A stretch of DNA of 19,481 nt from Hyphomicrobiaceae bacterium (lineage in GTDB: Bacteria; Pseudomonadota; Alphaproteobacteria; Rhizobiales; HXMU1428-3): NCBI GenBank assembly GCA_028285025.1, contig JANQQH010000549.1, positions 1 to 19,481 on the forward strand, written 5' to 3'. Both the position numbers and the translations under genes were made by a program. Positions 6,855-14,200 of this stretch are shown here, in pieces. The first letter of the stretch is position 1; the number at the start of each line of letters is the position of its first letter. The notes under the pieces were generated by a model. The model had not been told where the DNA came from and searched no databases. It saw nothing but the letters and a program-made list of their open reading frames with translations.

Positions 6855-7632
6855 CGGCCAGCCTCCCTATTTTTGCTTCATCAGAAATCCGCGCCTTTAT
6901 GATCTCACGATTGCGCCAGATAACAATGCCACCACAGACAAGCAAAGCCACAGGCCATAAAGACAACAGCTGAGTAAGAGCATTGCTAATAATATTAATA
7001 GACCCAGCCCAATCGCCAAGAGCCTCACCAAGGCCTTTAACGTACTCAAGAGCCTTTGCCAGAACACCAATAACACCCACACCAATGACTGCCCCGCCCG
7101 CATCCTTGTTACCTTTGGCGTGCTTAATTGTGCGTGATCCTGCTTGTTCAAGCTCCTTCTCCCCCGGCTCATTTTCCTCAATCTCAATATCAGGAGGGGC
7201 CTCTGGCAATTCCGCCCGGCGTGTGCCCAGCAAGCGACTTTTGCTGTACAAGGAAACCTTGACCATGTTCGATTGGTTGCCGCCTAAACATTTGATGTGG
7301 CTTTTGGTCTCACCAGCATAAAAGGCAACGTGCCCTTGCCAGTTTGAATTGCCGCGCTTGAAAACAACAACATCTCCAATTTTAGGCTTTCCCCAAACGC
7401 GCTTCCCCCATTTAAGATAGGATCGAGCATTAAGCTTTTTCGTTGACTTAATCCCAGTCTCTTCAAGGCACGCACCAACAAAAGCTGCACACCATGGCAC
7501 TTCATCTGTTTTTACCCAAGAGTGACCAAGGCTTTTTGAAAAATCGATAATGTCAGCGTTGTGCTTACCCTTCCCCTTGAACTCAGTAAGGCCTATGTGC
7601 TTTTCAGCTATTACATAATGCTCTGGTGTCAT
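6847..7632 (-). CDS. Endolysin (TIGR02594/CHAP-like Cys-His hydrolase) with membrane tail
   Basis: A 261-residue protein. Residues 1-140 resemble the TIGR02594/CHAP-NlpC-like hydrolases of alphaproteobacterial phages. The probable catalytic Cys is C48 in 'EVPWCAAFVG' and the His is H101 in 'WQGHVAFYAG', with an intervening 'KIGDVVVFKRG' strand. An acidic linker (about 141-165) follows, then a glycine-rich hydrophobic stretch (about 179-195) and a clear membrane segment (about 222-239, LLSLWPVALLVCGGIVIW). It cuts peptidoglycan at lysis. Export could depend on the C-terminal membrane part, which may also act like a holin. The ribosome binding site GGAGA sits immediately behind the T-run of a terminator, 14 bases before the ATG. 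It is followed by Rz, Rz1 and the holin-like gene. Confidence 0.8.
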   Translation of the reverse strand: MTPEHYVIAEKHIGLTEFKGKGKHNADIIDFSKSLGHSWVKTDEVPWCAAFVGACLEETGIKSTKKLNARSYLKWGKRVWGKPKIGDVVVFKRGNSNWQGHVAFYAGETKSHIKCLGGNQSNMVKVSLYSKSRLLGTRRAELPEAPPDIEIEENEPGEKELEQAGSRTIKHAKGNKDAGGAVIGVGVIGVLAKALEYVKGLGEALGDWAGSINIISNALTQLLSLWPVALLVCGGIVIWRNREIIKARISDEAKIGRLADD

Positions 7633-7646
7633 TACTTATCTCCAAT

Positions 7647-7670
7647 AAAAAAACCCGCATGAGAGCGGGT
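7647..7670 (-). terminator. Intrinsic terminator between DUF4376 gene and endolysin
   Basis: On the minus strand ACCCGC-TCTCAT-GCGGGT is followed by six T. The T-run ends 14 bases before the endolysin ATG and runs directly into its ribosome binding site (ATTGGAGA). Confidence 0.85.
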
Positions 7671-7673
7671 GGT

Positions 7674-7691
7674 GTAACAATATATTGTTAC
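7674..7691. repeat. Perfect 18-bp palindrome
   Basis: GTAACAATATATTGTTAC is a perfect inverted repeat between the DUF4376 stop codon and the terminator. It may be an operator or an extra RNA hairpin protecting the 3' end. Confidence 0.6.
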
Positions 7692-7698
7692 GGGTATG

Positions 7699-8184
7699 CT
7701 ATGTCAGCGTGGCCAGAACCGCCTCAATTTCGTCCATTGTTGTTACACTGTCAATCGCGTCCTTTTTCGTGCGAGCATCTGTGTAAGCCGTGTCAATATG
7801 CGCCATCAGAGCTAAGCCAACAGCCTGCATTTGATCAGCATCTAAAGTGATTGCAGTATTATCATGCAAAGACCAATTAATGCTAAAAGGTTGGCTGGCA
7901 AGTTTTGACATCAATGCCGCTTGAGCCGCGCCATCAACATTGCTCTTGCTATCTTCATCAGCCGAAAACTCGCCTAATCCATCGACAGTAAAAGGAGCGT
8001 GCTTTTTCTTGTCTCGATGTTTATTAACCATTGCTCGTGCTATAGGCTTAGCTTTTTCAACGTCAACCTCAATAACACTACCGTTAAATTGCCATGCTGA
8101 TCTAAAGTCACGGGTTGAAGGTATATTAGATAACCCAGAGACGTCTCTGCTTTCGCCGTTAATGTTAATTTGTGATGTGCTCAT
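7699..8184 (-). CDS. DUF4376-containing phage tail-associated protein
   Basis: A 161-residue protein. The segment 21-50 (IPSTRDFRSAWQFNG...) is of the 'FRxAW' type frequently seen in small phage tail genes. Residues about 82-147, ending in 'MAHIDTAYTDARTKKDAI', match the DUF4376 family found next to tail fibres. Function is unknown; a tail-fibre assembly or tail chaperone role is likely from gene position. GGAGA lies seven bases before the ATG, and the start overlaps the preceding 203-residue gene by 20 bases. A palindrome and a terminator close the unit. Confidence 0.7.
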   Translation of the reverse strand: MSTSQININGESRDVSGLSNIPSTRDFRSAWQFNGSVIEVDVEKAKPIARAMVNKHRDKKKHAPFTVDGLGEFSADEDSKSNVDGAAQAALMSKLASQPFSINWSLHDNTAITLDADQMQAVGLALMAHIDTAYTDARTKKDAIDSVTTMDEIEAVLATLT

Positions 8185-8776
8185 CTATGTTCTCCTGTTT
8201 AATCTGCCATGCGTCACGAAATGTTGTCTCTTTTGGTACCATTTCAACAGGCACCATTTTAAAAATTTCTCTATTCCCTTCGTAATCCCGCCAAACATGG
8301 AGCGGAACATCTTTCATAAGTAGGTACTCAATCGCCTCTTCTTCTGTCATAGGGTCGATAGGTTCTGCGTATGGGTGTTTTGCACCGCCGACCGCCGACC
8401 AAAAAAAGTTTGTATTTACATTTGCAAACCCAAGCTCTGCCATTTCTTGGTACCAGTTGCGTTCAGTATCTTTATCGTCAATATAGGGCTGAATATCTGG
8501 TAATACACCACCTTCAAGGGCGCTCGCCAACCAGTTCGGGTCAGGCGCAACAATCCTGCAAGGTTCATCAGGATCCGCAGGGTCTTCATAAACAATTCGA
8601 TATTTAGAAACCACCGGCTCAAAACATTTTTTAGCGATAAGTATTCGCAAAAACAGATGCTCATTTTTGAGTTTTTTTAGTAAACTTTTTCCGGCATCGC
8701 GCTTAGTTACATCTTCACGTCCGCCTGCAACCAATGCATTTATTTCTGCTGTGATTAGCTGATCAATGCCATCCAT
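8165..8776 (-). CDS. Hypothetical tail-associated protein (203 aa)
   Basis: No family is recognised. The N-terminus (1-50) is helical and basic, the middle is acidic and proline-rich with a tryptophan- and asparagine-containing stretch (about 125-160). The C-terminus carries 'PKETTFRDAWQIKQ' (about 181-194), which matches the FRxAW-type segment near the start of the next protein (STRDFRSAWQFNG). The start ATG overlaps the upstream stop as TAATG, with GGAGA eight bases away, so it is translationally coupled to the paralogous tail-protein pair. Location between tail fibre and lysis genes suggests a tail-fibre accessory or assembly role. Confidence 0.65.
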   Translation of the reverse strand: MDGIDQLITAEINALVAGGREDVTKRDAGKSLLKKLKNEHLFLRILIAKKCFEPVVSKYRIVYEDPADPDEPCRIVAPDPNWLASALEGGVLPDIQPYIDDKDTERNWYQEMAELGFANVNTNFFWSAVGGAKHPYAEPIDPMTEEEAIEYLLMKDVPLHVWRDYEGNREIFKMVPVEMVPKETTFRDAWQIKQENIDEHITN

Positions 8777-9132
8777 TATGCTAAGTCTCCAAGAACACTT
8801 GTGGTCATTGGAGTGTCTTCAACTCCTGATGATGAATCATATATTCGGGCTTCATAACCGTTTACAGTTTTATTTCGGTACACGTGAATATCGTCTGCAC
8901 CGCTTTCAATTGCACCAACGACTCCGTAGCTCGCATCGTTCATACCGCTTGTAAAGTTAAGCCCTCTCTGTCCGATACCAATATCGTTAAGAGAAGATAT
9001 GTTTAGACTTTTTTCTATCGACGGTGTAGTACCGTTATCAATGACCGCAAAAGCTTTTACAATCCCGTCAACACTCATTTCCGTTGCGGATTCATCTTTT
9101 TTAATCGTGTCCATTATGACTGTTCTGGCCAT
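8776..9132 (-). CDS. Small tail-fibre-like protein, paralogue B
   Basis: A 118-residue protein homologous to its upstream neighbour. The common core 'SLNISSLNDIGIGQ...NDASYGV' (about 43-72) is the 'SFNVSSITDNGTG...DANYAV'-type module widespread in phage tail fibres and collar proteins. It ends in GDLA like its paralogue. It is probably a short receptor-binding or capping subunit. The start is joined to the upstream stop by TAATG, and the identical 18-base junction occurs at its own 3' end, so the gene arose by tandem duplication including the coupling signal. Confidence 0.7.
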   Translation of the reverse strand: MARTVIMDTIKKDESATEMSVDGIVKAFAVIDNGTTPSIEKSLNISSLNDIGIGQRGLNFTSGMNDASYGVVGAIESGADDIHVYRNKTVNGYEARIYDSSSGVEDTPMTTSVLGDLA

Positions 9133-9482
9133 TATGCTAAGTCTCCATGTACCGCAGATGAAACAGGTTCATCAACATATGCTGACCCCGAATAAACATT
9201 AGTTCTATAAGAAGAGGTAGTTTGAGCGGAAATCCAAGTTTCCGGCCTATTGTCATCTAACAAAGTCATAAGAGGTGCATAATTAGCGTTTTCAAAGCTA
9301 TTTATGACGTGTATCACTTGCTTACCTGTTCCGACGTCTTCCAGCGATGAAACGTTAAAACTACCGTTTATTGCGACGCCCGCAGCATTTGTGTTAGCCC
9401 AAGCCTTAACGCCTTCCTGCTTCGTTAAGCTAACAGGATCACCGTTTGCTTTTTCAATTGTGCCAACTTTTAATGTTCCCAT
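9132..9482 (-). CDS. Small tail-fibre-like protein, paralogue A
   Basis: With the ATG at 9482 (TAATG overlap with the tail-fibre stop, GGGGG upstream) the protein has 116 residues. An earlier in-frame ATG at 9497 lies inside the fibre gene without a ribosome binding site and is rejected. The N-terminus 'GTLKVGTIEKANGDPVSL' and the core 'VKAWANTNAAG...SFNVSSLEDVGTGKQVIHV...ENANYAP' are standard phage tail-fibre module sequences. It ends GDLA. Likely a virion surface subunit working with the tail fibre directly upstream. Confidence 0.72.
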   Translation of the reverse strand: MGTLKVGTIEKANGDPVSLTKQEGVKAWANTNAAGVAINGSFNVSSLEDVGTGKQVIHVINSFENANYAPLMTLLDDNRPETWISAQTTSSYRTNVYSGSAYVDEPVSSAVHGDLA

Positions 9483-10663
9483 TATACAAGCCCCCAAGTT
9501 GAACCATCTTTAATCGTTACCGTAACGCCATCTGCGATCTCAATAGGGCCAACAGTCATACCGTTAACAGGTTTATAGATTGTGTGAGTTCCGCTACCTG
9601 TGTCAGTGATATCAATCGCAGCGCCTGTCCCACTTGCCGCAACTTTTAAAGTCGTAGCTGTAATATCTCTGACGTAATAATCTGTTGCGGCGGTTAAACC
9701 GGCAGGCAGCGTGCCTGTCGTAGAAAATTGAACAATATCGCCGTTTGCAAAACCGTCATCGGTCCCTTTATCGATAGTATCGTTTGTCGAATCTGCGGTA
9801 CATGATACGTTTGCTTCCCACAAAACAACATCAGATTTAATAACACGCTCGTTATATCGAACGATTGAGCGGTCGCCTAGAGAGGGGCCGCCAAGCTCTA
9901 AACCCGACGCTAATTTAGGCTCAGTAATAGAGCCGTCTGCAACTTGATCAGCTGTAATAGCGTTGTCCGCAATCGCCGCCGTGCCGACGGCATCGTCATC
10001 TATATCAGATGTTTCAACAGTATCTTTTACAGCAAGGTCGCCAAGGGATGCTTTAAAGTTCGCCCAAGTGATGGCCGCATTATCACCCGATGAATTGTCA
10101 TAAAGGGGAAATATGTCTGTGTTTTCTAAAGAGACTGTGGTTGTTAGTGCAGATATTGCCACGCCATTAAGATCAACAAGTGCCGTATTTGCTAAATTGC
10201 CATCAGCTGCCCAACTTAAAACGCTGCCAGTTGAGGCGGCTGGAAACTCAACCGGGCTGGTATAATTAGCAACTGAAATAGCAGGGCGCCGGTTATTATC
10301 ATAAACCAGCTCTTGCATAATCATGGCCAGCTTATCAACAGAGCTTTGAAGGCTGTTTTCTAAAACCTCATTATCAAGGTCATAATCCTCACCTTGGCTT
10401 TTATCTGTAGTCCGCTCAATTCGGATTTGCTCCCCGCTTGCCGGGGTGTAATCCGTTGGGGAGGTTAGCACCGTTATTGATCCGGTGGATCCTTCGCCAC
10501 CTGTTATTGTATAATGAGTGTTTTCAACCCATGCCGTTTCAGATCCACTAGAATCAATGTGGGTCACGGTTATGTCATAAAACTGAAACGTGACAGAAAA
10601 CACAGTTGTAGACCCGTTACCATTATAGGTTAGCGGGGTGTAAGAAGAGGCTGTAACTGTCAT
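9482..10663 (-). CDS. T7-type tail fibre protein
   Basis: A 393-residue protein. The N-terminal ~125 residues ('PLTYNGNGSTTVFSVTFQFY', 'HYTITGG', 'GEQIRIERTTDKSQ', 'LDNEVLENSLQSSVDKLAM') are the tail-attachment domain of T7-like fibres. The middle has the 'DGSITEPKLA' trimer-type region. Residues about 300-360 form the widespread 'GDIVQFSTTGTLPAGLT...YYVRDIT' insert module, and the end 'IADGVTVTIKDGSTWGLV' is a common C-terminal fibre motif. At under 400 residues it is shorter than T7 gp17; the two small downstream genes may supply further receptor-binding parts. It would sit on the short tail and bind the host surface. GGAAAG is seven bases before the ATG, directly behind a terminator T-run. 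Confidence 0.85.
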   Translation of the reverse strand: MTVTASSYTPLTYNGNGSTTVFSVTFQFYDITVTHIDSSGSETAWVENTHYTITGGEGSTGSITVLTSPTDYTPASGEQIRIERTTDKSQGEDYDLDNEVLENSLQSSVDKLAMIMQELVYDNNRRPAISVANYTSPVEFPAASTGSVLSWAADGNLANTALVDLNGVAISALTTTVSLENTDIFPLYDNSSGDNAAITWANFKASLGDLAVKDTVETSDIDDDAVGTAAIADNAITADQVADGSITEPKLASGLELGGPSLGDRSIVRYNERVIKSDVVLWEANVSCTADSTNDTIDKGTDDGFANGDIVQFSTTGTLPAGLTAATDYYVRDITATTLKVAASGTGAAIDITDTGSGTHTIYKPVNGMTVGPIEIADGVTVTIKDGSTWGLV

Positions 10664-10678
10664 TTAAAATCTTTCCAT

Positions 10679-10704
10679 AAAAAAACCCACATTGAAAGCG
10701 GGTT
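10679..10704 (-). terminator. Intrinsic terminator just before the tail-fibre start
   Basis: On the minus strand AACCCGC-TTTCAAT-GTGGGTT (one G-U pair) plus a T-run. It ends 15 bases before the tail-fibre ATG and is a near copy of the terminator at 11167-11191. Confidence 0.8.
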
Positions 10705-10749
10705 GCATGGTTGGTATTGTACTGATCTTTAAAATAAAGGGGTGTCTAA

Positions 10750-11157
10750 ATGAGCGAAAAAACAAAATACAAAGTAAAAGAAATGCCCAGCGCATCGATG
10801 TCTGAAGACGGTGGCATCATTGTCATGGACTTTAAAGACGACCAAGGTAAAGTTTTCTCACTAGAGTTTGAGGCCCCTGAACTAAGCAAATACAACAGTA
10901 AGGTTCTTCAGCTTACGCATCAGGCGGAAATTCAAAAAGCAACCAGTGCTGGCCATCTCGAAGTACAACCTTTGCAGGTGGTAGCTGCTGAGGCTCAAGA
11001 ATCCGTAGGCGGAGAGATTGTGTCTCTTCTATTTCGTACGGATAACGGTCAGGTGTATCCGTTCGCCTTACCGCCAAACGAAGCAAATCATTTAAAAAAT
11101 CAAATGACGAAAGCAATAGCTTCCGCAAGAAAACAAGCGCGTAAATCACGTCATTAA
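10750..11157 (+). CDS. Opposite-strand 'moron'-type hypothetical protein with internal duplication
   Basis: A 135-residue protein on the + strand inside the minus-strand late region. It is not recognised by family. Two segments look like repeats of one beta-rich unit: about 20-56 (GG-I-V-x-F-x4-G-K-V-F...) and about 86-122 (GG-E-I-V-x3-F-x4-G-Q-V-Y...). A basic tail (KQARKSRH) follows. AAGGGGTG precedes the ATG. A promoter must lie in the roughly 45 bases between the left terminator and the start, where a TTTAAAAT -10-like sequence is visible. The gene is flanked on both sides by near-identical minus-strand terminators, which suggests a cassette inserted between the giant gene and the tail fibre and expressed on its own, possibly in the lysogen. 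Confidence 0.65.
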   Translation: MSEKTKYKVKEMPSASMSEDGGIIVMDFKDDQGKVFSLEFEAPELSKYNSKVLQLTHQAEIQKATSAGHLEVQPLQVVAAEAQESVGGEIVSLLFRTDNGQVYPFALPPNEANHLKNQMTKAIASARKQARKSRH

Positions 11158-11166
11158 TCTCCTCAC

Positions 11167-11191
11167 AAAAAAACCCGCCTTAAAGCGGGTT
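11167..11191 (-). terminator. Intrinsic terminator after the giant ejection protein gene
   Basis: On the minus strand AACCCGC-TTTAAG-GCGGGTT, seven base pairs, followed by a run of T. It lies 24 bases past the stop of the 1888-codon gene. Confidence 0.9.
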
Positions 11192-11214
11192 GTTAGAATT
11201 AAAAAGGGCCTGTT

Positions 11215-14200
11215 TCACCTAACTTCTTCTTGCATGGTCGGCACGATGTAACCATCAACAAGCCAGCGCCAAGGTGGTAAGGTTGCATAAGGTGCCAATC
11301 GTCTTGTGGCCTTAATATCGCCTGGACTTAAATCAACTTCAGCTCCAGGGTTTATCGCCCTGGCGCCCTGGCCCAAGATAGTGAACAAATCTGTCGCTGA
11401 ACCAAATAAAGGGCCAGCCAATGCCCCAACAGCATTTCGACTTGCAAACCGGCTCGCCGGTGCCTTAGCGTCCAGCGCTTGATAAACCCCCGGCCCGCCT
11501 ATTTTTTCAACAATGTTATTTGCCTCAAAGAACAAAAAGAACATACCAGAACGGTCAATTCCCTCTGCTAACCATGTCCCGGGGTTATCATCAATTTCAC
11601 GCCCAGCCTCCAATTGTTTGAGCATGTAAATAAACATGCCTGTGGTGATCATCCCGGCCATGCCAGTGGTGAAGTTGCCCAGATCGTCTTGCATGCCTCT
11701 GATAAGCATACGTTGATTAGAAGCGGCCCCAAAGCTTTTAAACTGTGTTGCAATTCGTCCTAATTTGGTTTCAGCAAATAAGGGGGCATCGCCAATGCCT
11801 TTTGAGACAATGGTGGTATCAATTTCTTTTTTCACTCCTGCGAAAAACACATCCATTAATGCATCTGGCATTTTATCTGGATTTATGGTCCAAAGCCCTT
11901 GCACCTTTTCTATGGCACCCTCGGCTTGTAATTGTTTTGCCCCTGTCGCCATGTCCCCCAAGCCAAGTGAGCGCAACCAGCGCACCTCTTTGGCAGAAAG
12001 ATTATCAAGACCCTTAACCATATCGCCCAGCGCCCGATCAATAATAACAGCACCGGCAAACTCTTTCCAAAACTGGTTCCAATAGGGCAGGCCGGTTAAT
12101 TTAGAAAAACGATCTGTCATTTTTTGAATGGCAATCTCAGCCGGGGTGCTGACACTAAACGGATCGTTTAAGCCTGCCATATGCGCCAACCGGCTGTTGT
12201 TGATTATCTCAGCTATACCGGCATACTTCCGGGCCAGGGCACGGTTTATCTTTACCCCCTTATTGCCTGCAATTAGCGCCGGTAATTGCTTGCCAAATAC
12301 ATGGCCAAACCCTTGTACCATAGGTGTGCGCCAGGCATCAGATAAAGAGGTCACAAGAACCCCGCCTAGTGAAGTCATGTATTGCCAAGAAAGCGCTGCA
12401 TCAACCGTTCTGGCCCAACCAGAGCTATCAAGGTCTTGCTCGTAACGGCCCAAGACTTTATCACGGGCAAACTGCAAATCACGAATGGCTGCTGCTTCTT
12501 GTTTTTCTAGTTTATTTATTTCTTTTTGCTTTTGCTTTGGTGACTTGTCGCTGTAATGCACCTCTTGGCGCAAACCGTTAAATTCATCACTGATCTCTTC
12601 AAGGTGGTTTTTAAGATGAAGATTGCCAAAACGTTTTTTCATTTCAATTTGGCCAGCCACATTGCGGGTATAGCGGCGCATGATATGTTCAATATCGTCT
12701 TCCAAGAACTCTTCTATTAGCTCATCACGAATGCCAAAGGTGCGCCCTTTTAAAAATCCATAATCAATGATGTTGTCATTGACAAAATCTTCCACATTTC
12801 CGCGCCCTGTTAATTTTTTGAACAATCCATTTACCACTTCATCCACATGGCCGTTTAGATCCAGTTCCAAGGGGAACATGTCTTGGTCATGCTCAATTTT
12901 TGTCTCGGCAATCTTCTTCTCAAGTTTAGCAATTTGCTCATCTGCCTTATCATCCAAAACCCTGGCAGTTGCACTTACAATATCTTCTTCAAAAGGTGTT
13001 CTGGCAAAGCGCACAATTGGGTCCTGGGGATTAATGCCTAGCCGGTTTAATTCTTCTTCCACGGTTACAAAGTCTTGATGTTTTCGTTGTTGCTTGAGGT
13101 CTTTAAAGCGAACGTTCTCCTCCCCTTGCAATTCCTCACGAAGGGCTTTCAAAAATGTCTTAGTCGAGGGACGATCTGGAAAGAACCCCTCATTCCACGC
13201 CAAGAAGCCAGCATCTTCCATTGATAATGGCTGACCCTTGTTTATTTTATCAGCCACGCTATAGGTCGTTTCATTGATCGCATCACTAGCCGAACGCACA
13301 AGCTCAGGGTGGGTTTTAGGGCTCATCCCTAAATTCAACAACGCCTTGTCCTCATCGAGCATCCCGCCTTGTTTTTGCAAGAACTGGAATAAGCTTTCTG
13401 GTTTATTCGGGCGCTTTCCATTCCCAACCAGATCAATCATTTGCTGCAATTCCCCTGGTGTGATTTCAGGGGGCACTAGGCTGCCTTGCTCTAGCTTTTC
13501 TATATTGCCTTTTACAGCAGCATATTCATTTTCTAATCGGGCCAACTCGTTTTGTTTTTGTGCTTTTGCCCGCCCGGCGATCTCACCCTCATCGACCAGC
13601 TTAAACACATCCTCATAGCTCTCAATGCCATTGGCGCGCAGAACTTCAGCTATTCTTTTCAGCGCGTCTTGGATGCGCTCAAATATGGTTTTGACCTCTG
13701 GGGTGACCTCCAGCTCGCCGGCGCGCCATTTAGAAAATTCTTCTGCAATTGCCTCTTCTAACATGCCTTGCTGGCGGGCCGCGTCATCACCATCAAACAC
13801 ACCATCATAACGGCTGGCAATTTTATGCTTGCCAACCCAATCAAACTCTTTGGCTGATTGTTCTAATAAAGCCCATTCTTCATCTTTGAAGAGTTTTAAT
13901 GAACGCAGGGCATGCACTGCTTCATGGCGCAGGGTCGCTTCAGGGTCCAGGGCTGAGCGGACAATTTGAATGAGATTATCTGAATCAAAAAAGGCACCTT
14001 CTGCGGTGCCTTCGTTTATTCGCTGTTTTGAGCCTTTTGGCGGCGGGCCCGTCTCCAGGCTACGAACTCCTTTCCATCCGGGGTCTTGATCCACTCGTCG
14101 TGTCTCTTCTCTCCCGCCTCTTCCGCGGCGCTGTAATCGAAATAATCGCCCTTCCAGAAACTGTCTGGAGTCTTCGAGAATTTCTGGGTCTTGATCTTTG

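Noticed and set aside
9483..9497. Earlier ATG at 9497 for the first small tail protein
   Set aside because: It is inside the tail-fibre gene without a ribosome binding site; ATG 9482 gives the TAATG coupling seen at the next two junctions.
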